Source: Paenibacillus psychroresistens (lineage in GTDB: Bacteria > Bacillota > Bacilli > Paenibacillales > NBRC-103111). Taken from it: 64,000 nt of DNA. Below the pieces are notes generated by a model. It had not been told where the DNA came from and ran no database searches. It was given only the letters and a program-made list of their open reading frames with translations. Shown one piece after another: positions 49,798-59,249 of the stretch (its first letter is position 1; the number at the start of each line of letters is the position of its first letter). The position numbers and the translations under genes are program-made. Where the stretch lies: assembly GCF_009728935.1 (NCBI RefSeq), contig NZ_CP034235.1, forward strand, positions 4,564,001-4,628,000, read 5' to 3'.

Positions 49798-51034
49798 ATT
49801 TTCCCTTATGTGCTTGTGTGATGGGCAATAAGTTAACTATATCACTGTTAGTTAATGAGTCTTCCAACCGGATTGTAATAGCTCCTGTAAATTCCATGAA
49901 ATCAGCTAAACATTGCTTTAAAGCATCAATAATTGGAGCTGTTGCTACTACCTCTGACTCCCACCACCAGTTTTTAATCACTAGCTCTTTTTTCTTTCTA
50001 TCCAAGCTAGGCTCAAATCGAGCTATGAATTGATCTCCATACATGACCGGAAGCACATAATAACCATATTGACGCTCAACAGCCGGCTTATACACTTCCC
50101 AGCGATACTCAAAATGAAATAACTCTTTAATCAGCTTGCGATCCCAAATCATATTGTCGAGCGGCGCTAAGATGAAAGCTCGTTTAGCTGGGATAGTATC
50201 TTCAACGAGTGTTTCCTCTAGGAACGGCATGTCCTCTGCCCTTATATAGAGCTGCGGAAGAATTCCTTCTACCTTAAGAGCGATTACTTTGCCCTTACCC
50301 TCCAATCGCTGAAATGCCTCATTGCGTTCTTTGGTTTTCATTCCCGCAATACCCAGCCATGCATCACTCGGCTTATTCCAGAGTAAACCGATGGCACCAA
50401 TTCTTCTGAGGACATACCATTCCCAGTAGCTCTCTTCCGTCACATTAGGCTCTGGAGCCTGTAGATAACTTTCATGTACATGACGATTAGCCAAATCATA
50501 TACCTTTCTCGTTCTTGCCTTATGATGAATGATTAAATCTCCTGAAAAATACATGCTTTCTAACACAGCGCGAGACAGCCGAGTAGGCGCCCACGACCAG
50601 TCCACTACTTCTTTATATTCAAGATCACTGGATGATAAAGGTCCTCGAGCCAGAAAGCTTTCGATAACCTGCTGAACAATTTCATTGACTTGCGGCATGT
50701 TTTGCAGCCTTATTCTTGCTGCGTCGCGAAGTCTCGTGAAATAAGCCCAGTCCTTAAGCGGGTAGATCGACATGCACTTATCCCAAGCATCTACTAAAAC
50801 GCGGTCCTCATACAATAGCTCCTGCAGCATTTCTACTCGAAAAGTTGGAATTCGCGCTTGCAGTACCAACTGCTGATTAAATCCGACTACATTTAAAGGA
50901 TCATATTGTATGCAGCCTACCCGTTCCAAAAACGCCATAATGCCTGGCTTTCCTTCAAACCGCTGATGGGTCAATAAGCCTTGATGAACCAAAATAAACC
51001 TTCTGGCTTGTGCTTTGGTTAACGTGATTTCCAT
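49796..51034 (-). CDS. YcaQ/AlkX-type DNA glycosylase family protein
   Basis: 412 residues of the HTH_42 family, which includes the bacterial interstrand crosslink glycosylases AlkX (YcaQ) and AlkZ. The Gln-x-Asp motif expected of the AlkX group appears as GCIQYDPLNVV (about residues 41-44), near the start of tandem winged-helix domains; a C-terminal beta barrel follows (AFILAPLDNMIWDRKLIKELFHFEYRWEVYKP). Such enzymes remove alkylated or crosslinked bases. GGCTC-rich upstream sequence gives no clear ribosome site, but family alignment supports MEITLTKAQARRF as the start. Confidence 0.88.
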   Translation of the reverse strand: MEITLTKAQARRFILVHQGLLTHQRFEGKPGIMAFLERVGCIQYDPLNVVGFNQQLVLQARIPTFRVEMLQELLYEDRVLVDAWDKCMSIYPLKDWAYFTRLRDAARIRLQNMPQVNEIVQQVIESFLARGPLSSSDLEYKEVVDWSWAPTRLSRAVLESMYFSGDLIIHHKARTRKVYDLANRHVHESYLQAPEPNVTEESYWEWYVLRRIGAIGLLWNKPSDAWLGIAGMKTKERNEAFQRLEGKGKVIALKVEGILPQLYIRAEDMPFLEETLVEDTIPAKRAFILAPLDNMIWDRKLIKELFHFEYRWEVYKPAVERQYGYYVLPVMYGDQFIARFEPSLDRKKKELVIKNWWWESEVVATAPIIDALKQCLADFMEFTGAITIRLEDSLTNSDIVNLLPITQAHKGK

Positions 51035-51171
51035 TTAATAATCGAGCCCCCATCGTCCCATACCATATAACTCATTTTACACTTTTTTCTATTTGCGTAC
51101 AAGTGTTCTGGATGTGCTATTAATACAGATACACTTTTGATTTGGTAGAGAATGATTAAGATTAATGTTTC

Positions 51172-51200
51172 TTGAAATCATTAACTTTTAGGTGTATCCT
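51172..51200 (+). promoter_or_regulatory. folD promoter upstream of the ZTP riboswitch
   Basis: TTGAAA (51172-51177) and TATCCT (51195-51200) with a 17-nt spacer; transcription would begin near 51207, at the riboswitch 5' end. Confidence 0.6.
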
Positions 51201-51206
51201 ACTCGT

Positions 51207-51285
51207 AACAAGCAAAACTGTAGGTTACTGGCGGAACATGGGCAACCATGGGGGAGCCCACAGATATAAGCCGTACGCCTGGGCA
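51207..51285 (+). ncRNA. ZTP (pfl motif) riboswitch
   Basis: Conserved blocks of the ZTP aptamer occur in order: ACTGGCGGAA, a hairpin CATGGGCAACCATG, GGGGAGC and GCCGTACGCCTGGGCA. The aptamer senses ZMP/ZTP, a sign of low 10-formyl-tetrahydrofolate, and raises one-carbon genes. It directly precedes folD. Confidence 0.9.
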
Positions 51286-51317
51286 AAGTATTTGATCTCT
51301 GATCAAATGCTTTTTTT
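51285..51317 (+). terminator. ZTP riboswitch terminator
   Basis: AAAGTATTTGATC pairs with GATCAAATGCTTT around TCT, then T run. The end of the aptamer directly abuts the hairpin, the usual ZTP expression platform. Confidence 0.88.
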
Positions 51318-51385
51318 CGTTTATCTATAATGAAAAGGAGAGTGTTCCAGAAATGAAGATGGCATATTTGAAAGGAATTAACAGC

Positions 51386-52240
51386 ATGGAGACCAATAAA
51401 CTAATCTTAGATGGCAATATCGTTGCTAGCTCTATCAAAGCGGATTTAGTTCCACGAATTGCGAAGTTAATAGGCAGAGGAATAACACCATGTTTGGCTA
51501 CTATTTTAGTGGGAAATGATCCAGCTTCTGCTACTTATGTGCGAATGAAAGTGAATGCTTGCAAGAAGCTAGGCATTGAATCCCGGCGAATTGTGCTTGC
51601 AGAGGATACTACAACGGAGCAGTTAATTCAAACGATTCAACAATTAAACGAAGATATTACCGTGCATGGAATATTGCTGCAGCATCCGGTTCCTGAACAG
51701 ATTGATGAACGCGCTGCTTTTGAAGCTATTCAGCTTCATAAAGATGTGGATGGTGTTACAACCCTAGGTTTTGCACAAAATGCCTTCTCCCTTGCTGCAT
51801 TTCCTTCTTGCACCCCAGCAGCGATTATTGCAATTCTAGATTTCTATAATATTCAAATAGAAGGCAAACACGCGGTTATTATTGGTAGAAGTCCGATTCT
51901 TGGCAAGCCTGTCTCATTGATGCTTCTAAACAGAAATGCAACCGTGACGATCTGCCATTCAAAGACCCAAAATCTAGAGGAGATAGTTAAGCTAGGGAAT
52001 ATTGTAGTCGCAGCCGTTGGTAAGCCTAAATTCATTAAGGGTTCATGGATAAAAGCTGGCGCTATTGTTATGGATGCTGGATATAATGAAGGCAATATCG
52101 GTGATGTAGATTATGAAGCTTGCTTAATTAAAGCAAGTGCAATAACTCCAGTTCCTGCTGGAGTTGGACCTGTGACCATTGCAACTTTACTTAAACATAC
52201 TGTGGATTCTGCTGAAAACTCTTTCTTTTCGATACTTTAA
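51386..52240 (+). CDS. folD: Bifunctional methylene-tetrahydrofolate dehydrogenase/cyclohydrolase
   Basis: 284 residues. The enzyme interconverts 5,10-methylene-, methenyl- and 10-formyl-tetrahydrofolate. Conserved features are the Y-x-x-x-K pair in ATYVRMKVNACKKLGI, QHPVP with HKDVDGV, IIGRSPILGKPVSLMLL for NADP binding and TPVPAGVGPVTIATLL near the C-terminus. I choose the ATG at 51386 (AAAGGA 9 nt upstream, matching family length); an ATG at 51353 behind AAGGAG is possible. Controlled by the ZTP riboswitch. Confidence 0.94.
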   Translation: METNKLILDGNIVASSIKADLVPRIAKLIGRGITPCLATILVGNDPASATYVRMKVNACKKLGIESRRIVLAEDTTTEQLIQTIQQLNEDITVHGILLQHPVPEQIDERAAFEAIQLHKDVDGVTTLGFAQNAFSLAAFPSCTPAAIIAILDFYNIQIEGKHAVIIGRSPILGKPVSLMLLNRNATVTICHSKTQNLEEIVKLGNIVVAAVGKPKFIKGSWIKAGAIVMDAGYNEGNIGDVDYEACLIKASAITPVPAGVGPVTIATLLKHTVDSAENSFFSIL

Positions 52241-52312
52241 AGGTGTCATCCCGACTACATGCTTAAACAAAAGTATAAAGTACGAAGCATCGGATTTATT
52301 AAATCTTGCAGA

Positions 52313-52360
52313 AAAAAAGCAGTCCAATTCCAAGATAACTTGGAGTTCGACTGCTTTTTT
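52313..52360. terminator. Bidirectional terminator between folD and ABC operon
   Basis: A long hairpin pairs GCAGTCCAATTCCAAG with CTTGGAGTTCGACTGC (a few mismatches) around ATAA, with A and T runs at its ends. Confidence 0.85.
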
Positions 52361-52368
52361 CGAAAATT

Positions 52369-53193
52369 TTATCCTTTTACAGCTCCAATTGTAACACCCT
52401 TCGTAATTTGCTCACTAAATATAATGAAGATAAGTAAAGCAGGAATCGAGGTTAAGGTCATTACAGCAAACTGAGCTCCATAGTCGGAGGCATACTGACC
52501 AGCGAAATTCATGACTGCAAAAGGCAGGGTTTTAAATGATTCACTGCTTAAATAAGTAGCAGCCATAATAAACTCATTCCAGCAAGATAAGAAAGTGGTA
52601 ACGACAATTGTAACAGACGCTGCCTTAGTTAATGGAAAAATCATCTGAAAGATAATACGGTATATACCCGCTCCGTCCATAACGGCCGATTCTTCCAATG
52701 CATCAGGGATGGATTGCAAGAAACCCGTCATGATAAACGTGCCAAATGGAACACTTATTGCCGTATAGGGGATAATGAGCGCAAGATAGGAATCTGTAAT
52801 CCCTAATTTGCCAAACACCATAAAGTTAGGCAGTAAGGTTGCATGTATGGGAATCATCATCCCGAGTAAGATGATCATAAGAAAGAATCCGGAAAGCTTC
52901 CATCTCATACGCGTAAAAGCATATCCTAAAGTCAAAGAAAGCAGTACGGTGAGTATGATGGTTGAACCTGTTACAATTAAGCTGTTCATTAAATAGTGGG
53001 GTACTTTGCCATCCGTCCAGGCAACAAAATAATTATGCCATTGCGGATCTGACGGCCATTTAAGAATTGCCGAAGAAAAGAAGTCTCCACTCTTTAATAA
53101 TGAGAAGTCAGCCAGCCAGATGAGCGGAAATAATTGTGCTAATGCAACAATTGGCAGGAGAATATAAATACTAATTTTTTTGAACTTTTCCAT
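52369..53193 (-). CDS. Carbohydrate ABC transporter permease (MalG-type)
   Basis: 274 residues with six membrane helices and the inner-membrane EAA loop (PDALEESAVMDGAGIYRIIFQMIFPLTK) of the sugar permease CUT1 subfamily. GGGG precedes the ATG. It follows the MalF-type gene by 12 nt. No ATPase gene is in the operon, so a shared MsmX-type ATPase is likely. Confidence 0.94.
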   Translation of the reverse strand: MEKFKKISIYILLPIVALAQLFPLIWLADFSLLKSGDFFSSAILKWPSDPQWHNYFVAWTDGKVPHYLMNSLIVTGSTIILTVLLSLTLGYAFTRMRWKLSGFFLMIILLGMMIPIHATLLPNFMVFGKLGITDSYLALIIPYTAISVPFGTFIMTGFLQSIPDALEESAVMDGAGIYRIIFQMIFPLTKAASVTIVVTTFLSCWNEFIMAATYLSSESFKTLPFAVMNFAGQYASDYGAQFAVMTLTSIPALLIFIIFSEQITKGVTIGAVKG

Positions 53194-53206
53194 GGTTTCA
53201 CCCCTT

Positions 53207-54094
53207 TTAAGCCGCCTGTTTTGTTCTCATTGCGCGATTAGTAATAAATGTTACAAGTAAGCAGCTTAGAACAAACAAGACGGATATCGCATTCGCATAT
53301 CCATATTGGTTAGCAGTAAAAGCTTTGGTATATAAATAATTAGCTAAGAACTGAGTATGATCCCCTGGTCCGCCATTTGTGGTCAAATAAATAGTTTCCA
53401 TCTGCTTAAAGGCTGTAATTAACGCCAGTGTGACATTTACAATAATAATCGGGTTAAGCAGCGGTACTGTTATTTTAAGATGCAGCTTGAATCCAGATGC
53501 TCCATCGATCTTCGCAGCTTCATATATCTCCTCTGAAATCCCTTTTATACCTGCATAGTAGAACAACATTCCCCAGCCAAACCCTTGCCAAATCACAATA
53601 AATAAGATGGTTAAGAGCGCTGTGTTAGGATCGGATAACCACGCATGCTTTAGTACGCCTAAGCCAATACTGTCTAGAACTTTATTAACGAGTCCAAAAT
53701 CCGGATCCAGCATGCTAATCCACATTCTTGAAGTTACTACAACAGAGATTACACAAGGGATAAAGAAAAGTGCTCGATACAATTTCTCTTGTTTACCGCC
53801 TACGCGGTCAATTAGAATAGCAAATAAAATACAGAATGGATGTTGAATCACTACATAGCCTATGCCTAAAAGCAAAGCATTCATTAGAGACTTCCAGAAG
53901 GTTGGATCATCGAATAAGATTGCACGGAAATTATCCAATCCAACAAAATTAAAGGGAACTCCCCCGCCCTGTGAATCCGTCATGCCATAATAGACGCTTA
54001 GTGCTACAGGCGTTAAAAAAGCAAGGACAAACAATAAGACACCTGGAAAAACCAGCGAAAATATGACCCATTTATTACTTAATACCTTATGCAT
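53207..54094 (-). CDS. Carbohydrate ABC transporter permease (MalF-type)
   Basis: 295 residues with about six helices and an EAA-like loop (SEEIYEAAKIDGASGFKLHLKITVPLLNP). Partner of the MalG-type permease. It lies 76 nt after the solute-binding gene, beyond a strong hairpin that probably lowers its transcription relative to the binding protein. Confidence 0.94.
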   Translation of the reverse strand: MHKVLSNKWVIFSLVFPGVLLFVLAFLTPVALSVYYGMTDSQGGGVPFNFVGLDNFRAILFDDPTFWKSLMNALLLGIGYVVIQHPFCILFAILIDRVGGKQEKLYRALFFIPCVISVVVTSRMWISMLDPDFGLVNKVLDSIGLGVLKHAWLSDPNTALLTILFIVIWQGFGWGMLFYYAGIKGISEEIYEAAKIDGASGFKLHLKITVPLLNPIIIVNVTLALITAFKQMETIYLTTNGGPGDHTQFLANYLYTKAFTANQYGYANAISVLFVLSCLLVTFITNRAMRTKQAA

Positions 54095-54117
54095 CGCTCA
54101 TCACTCCAGTTAGTTAA

Positions 54118-54152
54118 AAATAAGGACGGGAATTTGATTCCCGTCCTTATTT
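54118..54152 (-). terminator. Strong intercistronic hairpin between binding protein and permeases
   Basis: AAATAAGGACGGGAAT pairs perfectly with ATTCCCGTCCTTATTT around TTG. Only partial T run, so likely an attenuator or RNA-stabilising stem giving excess binding protein. Confidence 0.8.
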
Positions 54153-54170
54153 AACATTGAATACTTAGTA

Positions 54171-55541
54171 CTATCTCTTTGAATAAGTTGCAGCAGCTTT
54201 ATCTAGATCAGCTACTAAATTCTCTGGTGTATAGCCAGCTGTGAAAATTTTACCAAATAATAATTGGGCATCATTCTTAAATTGTCCGTCGCCATAATCA
54301 ATCATGGATGCTCCAGGACTTGATGTAGCACCATTCAACACTTCAGATAACGCTTTTTGCACTTCTGTTTCTTTACCTGTCATTTCATATTTCTGAGCAG
54401 GTACAGCCGCACCGGTTTCCCAAGCTATCTTCGCCCATTGATCAGGAGACATTAGAAAGTCAAAGAATTTCTTAGCTTCTTCCTTATGCTTGGATGCAGT
54501 GCTTATTCCATAACCGCCGCCGTTCCAAGCAATTAAATCTGTTGCAACACCTTTACCCCCATCAAGAACTGGGAATTTAATTACTGCTAAATTATTGCGG
54601 AAGCTTTCTGGGAAGGTTGCATTTGTTGCCATCCCCGCTTCCCAAGCGCCCATGTACCACATGGCTGCTTTTTCTTGTGCAAACAAGTTTTGCGAAGCGC
54701 CATAATCAGCGGTAAGTGCTGAATCTTGGAATAGCTTAGCATCAATAAGATCTTTTAGGACCTTAGCTCCTTCAAGCATGCTGGTTTCTTTAGTAAAGGT
54801 TGTTTTAGAATCAATTGCATCAAGGATAGCGGTTTGGTTACCGCTCACTCTCTGTACAATATTCTGATACAACAACGCAGTCGTCCAAAGCTCTTTACCA
54901 TTGATGGACATTGGGATGATTTTTTTGGCTCTAAAGGCTGTCGCCGCATCCTTTAATTCTTGAATTGTAGTCGGTACTTTCACAGCATTCTTCTCAAACA
55001 TCGCTTTATTATAATAGATAACCATGTAATCTGAGTTTCTTGGAAGTCCATAAACTTTGCCGTCGATCGTGAAGTTTTTCAGGGAACCCTCAAAGAAATT
55101 GTTCGTTGAATAATCCGCTGGATTTAATTCTTGAACATAACCAGCTTTAGCCAATGATTTCAAATCAGATGCACCATGTAACATCATTACATCCACAGGC
55201 TCGTTATTTGAAGAGTAAGCTTTAATTTTTTGCTTAAATGTTTCATCTGCTAGTGCTTCAACCTCAATTTTCACATTGGGGTTCAGCTTAATATAGTTAT
55301 CAATAACGGTTTGCTCAGCAAAGCCCATTCCGGATTTACGGTCAGGTAGATTCGAGAAAAACTTCAATGTAACAGGAGCGCCTGTCACTGCTGTTGCTGC
55401 TGGTGATGCTCCATTACTAGCTGCTGGAGCAACAGATGGACTTTCCTCTGTTTTTGTCGTTCCACCACAAGCTGCTAATATCAATGTCATACTCGCTATC
55501 ACAGATACGCTTAATCCCTTTTTAAAAATATTCTTTTGCAT
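54171..55541 (-). CDS. Sugar ABC transporter solute-binding lipoprotein
   Basis: 456 residues. A type II signal peptide ends in the lipobox LAAC (MTLILAACGG), then a Ser/Ala/Pro-rich linker (about 25-50) and a family 1 solute-binding fold (VDVMMLHGASDLKSLAKAGYVQELN, AAMWYMGAWEAGMA, WNGGGYGIS). Sugar unidentified. AAAGGGGT precedes the ATG. Divergent to the kinase/regulator pair, which most likely controls it. Confidence 0.94.
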   Translation of the reverse strand: MQKNIFKKGLSVSVIASMTLILAACGGTTKTEESPSVAPAASNGASPAATAVTGAPVTLKFFSNLPDRKSGMGFAEQTVIDNYIKLNPNVKIEVEALADETFKQKIKAYSSNNEPVDVMMLHGASDLKSLAKAGYVQELNPADYSTNNFFEGSLKNFTIDGKVYGLPRNSDYMVIYYNKAMFEKNAVKVPTTIQELKDAATAFRAKKIIPMSINGKELWTTALLYQNIVQRVSGNQTAILDAIDSKTTFTKETSMLEGAKVLKDLIDAKLFQDSALTADYGASQNLFAQEKAAMWYMGAWEAGMATNATFPESFRNNLAVIKFPVLDGGKGVATDLIAWNGGGYGISTASKHKEEAKKFFDFLMSPDQWAKIAWETGAAVPAQKYEMTGKETEVQKALSEVLNGATSSPGASMIDYGDGQFKNDAQLLFGKIFTAGYTPENLVADLDKAAATYSKR

Positions 55542-55640
55542 TCTTTTTTTACCCCTTTCGATTGGCTCGATTACGAATCGAGATCATATTTCTAATATAC
55601 AGCATGCTTTAAGTAAGATAAGTAGACAAATCATGCATAA

Positions 55641-55680
55641 GGTTGAAATTTGTCGAATCCTATTGTTAAAAAATTCAACC
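55641..55680. promoter_or_regulatory. Inverted repeat in the divergent ABC/kinase intergenic region
   Basis: GGTTGAA (55641-55647) and TTCAACC (55674-55680) face each other across 26 bp; a candidate binding site for the AraC-type regulator downstream. Confidence 0.35.
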
Positions 55681-55683
55681 TAC

Positions 55684-55711
55684 TTGATTTAACATATCTA
55701 ACGCTTATACT
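55684..55711 (+). promoter_or_regulatory. Promoter of the YesM/YesN-type pair
   Basis: TTGATT (55684-55689) and TATACT (55706-55711) with a 16-nt spacer, 23 nt before the kinase ATG. Confidence 0.55.
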
Positions 55712-55733
55712 TTATGGATAAGGTGGGATGCAT

Positions 55734-57566
55734 ATGAAATCGCGAAGCTTTTATTTAAGCTTAAAATATAAAATTTTTATTTTATTTTACGTATTTATTT
55801 TTGCCATTACATTAATTTTTGGTTATTATTCTTATTGGATTTCGAAAAAGGAAGTTATTAACCGTGTAAGCGAATCTAATATTGGAGTCACGAGGCAGAT
55901 TAATAATAACCTGGAATATTTACAAAAAAACATTTCCGATTTAGTGACCTTTATGAGTATCGATCCTTTCATCCAAAACCTGCTTGTGAGCAATGAAACC
56001 GAAGATAAGCTTCCTTCTGTTACTTTCGAGTCTTTAAATGGTTCTTCCCAATTGATTGTAAATTTGATTATTACAACTAAAAACCTTGACTTTATTTCCT
56101 TGTACGGCAACACAGACATTCCTTTATATTCTGTTTTTTCAGATGGAAGCAGTGATCCTGGAAGCTTTTCTACAATTCGAAATAGTGATCTTTATCAGCA
56201 GGCATTGGCTTTAAAAGGTGCCCCCCTCTGGTTTAAACTGCCTGAAAAAACAAATCTTTTTATCCAGAATAATATTGCGCCTAAGCTAGGAATGGCTAAG
56301 ATTATCCGCAATATCAATACCGGTGAAACCATCGGATTTATTGTCGCAGGGATTAATGAAACGAATCTGCAAAATTTGTATCTCAAGGACTTGGTGAAGA
56401 GTGAAGAAAGTGTAATCATTGTTGACCAAGCAGGTACATTAATGACTGGCATGGGTGAGGATATCTACTCAAAAGCTGCAAAAAATCCCCCATTTCAAGA
56501 TGTATTAAAGAATGAAGCGGAAGGATATTCTATTCTTACTATCCAAGGGAAGCAGGCTCTTGTCTCCTATAGCGCGAATAACAATTTGGGATGGAAGGTA
56601 TTATACAGTGTACCTATTCTTTCTCTAACCAAAGATATTAATTCAATCAAGACTGTAATTATTTTCATTATTATAGTTTGTCTATTATTGAGTATTCCCT
56701 TAATGTTCCTCTTATCATTCTATCTCACATTACCGTTAAAAAATTTATTAAGCTCCATGAAAAGATTCCAAAAAGGCAACTTCCTAGAACGCATTGAAAT
56801 TCGAAACCGCGATGAAATTGGAGATCTAAGCAGAGGGTACAATAGTATGGTTGCGAATATTAAACAATTAATTGATGATTCCTATATCCTGCAAATCAAG
56901 GAGAAAGAAGCAGAATTTAATGCGCTTCAAGCTCAAATAAATCCGCATTTTCTTTATAACACTTTAGAGATGATCTATTGGGAAGCTGAATCTGCAGATC
57001 AAACCCATATTGCTGAAATGGTCATTAGCCTTTCGAAATTGTTCAGGCTGTCGTTGAATAAGGGCAATAATTATACAAGCCTTGCTAAGGAAAAGGAGTT
57101 TATTGAAAATTATCTGATCCTGCAAAAAATGAGGTTCAAAGACGATTTGAATTATAGCATACAAATCGAAGACAATATTCTGAATTACACCGTTTTGAAG
57201 CTAATTCTTCAGCCTTTTGTTGAAAATGCAATTCTACATGGATTTGGTAAAAAAAGGGGTAAGGTCACCATATCTATCCTAGGTATGAGAAAAGCGGATC
57301 ATCTCTACTTTAAAATTGAAGATGATGGCATAGGCATAGATCCACTGACCCTGCAAAATATATTGGAGGATGAAACGGAGAACGAAACAGAGAATGAAAC
57401 TAATGCTTCCCAAGAATCTGGCGGCTACGCCATTAAAAACATAAACAAAAGATTACAATTATATTTTAAAGATAATTATAGCCTGAAATTTAATAGTGAG
57501 TTAGGTAAAGGGACCCTTGTTGAAATCCTTATCCCCTTTAACGATCAAATAAAGAAGGAGAACTAA
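55734..57566 (+). CDS. YesM-type sensor histidine kinase
   Basis: About 610 residues: TM1 (about 13-32), a dCache-like extracytoplasmic sensor (about 35-295), TM2 (about 296-320), HAMP (about 320-375), His_kinase domain with phosphoacceptor His in QAQINPHFLYNTLEMIYWE, and HATPase with NAILHG and DDGIGI. The ATP-lid region contains ENETENETNA, encoded by 12-bp repeats, unlike relatives I know. The ATG at 55734 has AAGGTGG 7 nt upstream; the ATG at 55728 is too close. Senses or relays sugar availability. Confidence 0.94.
   Translation: MKSRSFYLSLKYKIFILFYVFIFAITLIFGYYSYWISKKEVINRVSESNIGVTRQINNNLEYLQKNISDLVTFMSIDPFIQNLLVSNETEDKLPSVTFESLNGSSQLIVNLIITTKNLDFISLYGNTDIPLYSVFSDGSSDPGSFSTIRNSDLYQQALALKGAPLWFKLPEKTNLFIQNNIAPKLGMAKIIRNINTGETIGFIVAGINETNLQNLYLKDLVKSEESVIIVDQAGTLMTGMGEDIYSKAAKNPPFQDVLKNEAEGYSILTIQGKQALVSYSANNNLGWKVLYSVPILSLTKDINSIKTVIIFIIIVCLLLSIPLMFLLSFYLTLPLKNLLSSMKRFQKGNFLERIEIRNRDEIGDLSRGYNSMVANIKQLIDDSYILQIKEKEAEFNALQAQINPHFLYNTLEMIYWEAESADQTHIAEMVISLSKLFRLSLNKGNNYTSLAKEKEFIENYLILQKMRFKDDLNYSIQIEDNILNYTVLKLILQPFVENAILHGFGKKRGKVTISILGMRKADHLYFKIEDDGIGIDPLTLQNILEDETENETENETNASQESGGYAIKNINKRLQLYFKDNYSLKFNSELGKGTLVEILIPFNDQIKKEN
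57372..57401 (+). repeat. In-frame 12-bp repeat in the YesM-type kinase ATP lid
   Basis: GAAACGGAGAAC (57372-57383), GAAACAGAGAAT (57384-57395), then GAAACT, encoding ETENETENET. Slippage would preserve the frame. Confidence 0.75.
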
Positions 57567-59165
57567 ATGATGAAATTGCTCCTGGTGGATGATGAAGAAC
57601 ACACGAGAATGGGAATTCGAAAAGTCATCGATTGGCAATCGCATGGGATTGAAATATGTGCTGAAGCACGTGATGGCATCGAAGCTATAGAGTTAATCGA
57701 AAAACATAAACCTGAAATATTATTAACCGACATTCGCATGCCTGAAATGGATGGATTGGAGTTAATCGAGCAAGTTTCACTCCTATTCCCTACGATTAAA
57801 TGCATCATCATGAGTGGATATGAAGACTTTTCCTATGCTCAAAAAGCGTTAAAGCTCGGCGTTACCGATTATTTATTAAAGCCATGCAAAAAGCAAGAAA
57901 TCATGGAAACGGTGCTTAAAGTAAAAATACTGATTGAAGCCGAACGCTTGCAAGAGAAATCCTATGAGCAGCTCAGATCTCAGTTTCAGGAAAGCTATCC
58001 TGTATTGAAAGAACGCCATTTGACCAAATTGGTTCAATCCGACAACCACTCTCACTTAAGAACATATGAAATTCTCAGTAAGCTTAATATCCATTTCCCT
58101 TATGATTACACCAGCATCATGCTTTTGAGCATCGATAATTTCTATCGATTAAATGAAGATTATTCATCAGAGGATATGGAGTTATATAAATTTTGCATTA
58201 AAAACATCTCCGAAGAAACGATATCTGCCCAGCATAATTGTGTTGTATTTGAATATAACAATGAAATCGTAGTCATACTCAATAAGGATACATCCCTAGA
58301 GGTATCCTCCTCTTCCCCATTAGTTGAATCTTTAAAGGAAAATATCAACAGGTTCCTGCCTTTTACCGTATCGATCGGACTTAGTAATTGCTACAAAGGC
58401 TTGAATCAAATCACGCAATCTTATACCGAAGCTTCAAAAGCCCTTAAGGCTAATCATTTCATGGGTGAGAATAAAATTGTTGCTTATGCAGAGCTCAGTG
58501 ACGATGACCCCAAGGATACTTCTTACCCAATCAATATGGAAAAGTCGATCCTTCAAGCTTTACTTAATGGCGATATTTCGGAGTATGAATACCTTTTGAA
58601 CAACTTTATAAATTCGCTAAAGCCAGAAAGCAGCTCTAAGGATCATTTTATTGTTTCTACATCGGCCTTCATATTCTCGCTTTATCATTTATGTGTGGAG
58701 CGCAATATCAATACCCAGAACGTTTTCGGGCCTAATTTCCTTGAATTCTCCAATATGCTAAGTCAGTCCAGTATGGACCATATCAAGGACAATATCTACA
58801 AAACGCTGATCAAAATAAACGAAGAGCTGAACTCTAAAAAGAATAACAACAAATTATTTAAAACGATTATCGATTATATCGACCAAAACTACGATAAAGA
58901 CATTGATCGCGAAACGGTTGCTAGAGAGGTTTTTATTACACCAGGCTATCTCAGCTTATTGTTCAAACAAGAGCTGAAAATAAACTTTCTAGATTATCTC
59001 CATAAAACACGTATCGAAAAATCCTGCTTATTATTAAGTAATAGCGGATCAAAGATTAGCGATATCGCTTATAGCGTTGGTTACAACGATGAGAAATATT
59101 TCTTTCAGGTATTTAAAAAATATACAGGCATGACACCTAATCAGTACAGGAATAGTTTATTGTGA
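57567..59165 (+). CDS. YesN-type response regulator with AraC DNA-binding domain
   Basis: 532 residues: receiver (about 1-120) with LLVDDEEHTRMG, phosphoacceptor Asp in ILLTDIRMPEMDG and Lys in DYLLKPCKK; a long middle region (about 130-410); AraC double HTH (about 430-530) ending IAYSVGYNDEKYFFQVFKKYTGMTPNQYRN. AAGGAG precedes the ATG, which directly follows the kinase stop. It most likely activates the divergent sugar transporter. Confidence 0.95.
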   Translation: MMKLLLVDDEEHTRMGIRKVIDWQSHGIEICAEARDGIEAIELIEKHKPEILLTDIRMPEMDGLELIEQVSLLFPTIKCIIMSGYEDFSYAQKALKLGVTDYLLKPCKKQEIMETVLKVKILIEAERLQEKSYEQLRSQFQESYPVLKERHLTKLVQSDNHSHLRTYEILSKLNIHFPYDYTSIMLLSIDNFYRLNEDYSSEDMELYKFCIKNISEETISAQHNCVVFEYNNEIVVILNKDTSLEVSSSSPLVESLKENINRFLPFTVSIGLSNCYKGLNQITQSYTEASKALKANHFMGENKIVAYAELSDDDPKDTSYPINMEKSILQALLNGDISEYEYLLNNFINSLKPESSSKDHFIVSTSAFIFSLYHLCVERNINTQNVFGPNFLEFSNMLSQSSMDHIKDNIYKTLIKINEELNSKKNNNKLFKTIIDYIDQNYDKDIDRETVAREVFITPGYLSLLFKQELKINFLDYLHKTRIEKSCLLLSNSGSKISDIAYSVGYNDEKYFFQVFKKYTGMTPNQYRNSLL

Positions 59166-59200
59166 TTGAGATAAAAAATATTCGGTCGAGTGGCATAAGC

Positions 59201-59235
59201 GTTGAATTCTGTTAGAGAATTCAACTGCTTTTTTT
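59201..59235 (+). terminator. Terminator after the response regulator
   Basis: GTTGAATTCT (59201-59210) pairs with AGAATTCAAC (59216-59225), followed by TGCTTTTTTT. Confidence 0.85.
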
Positions 59236-59249
59236 GACACGTTTTTGCG

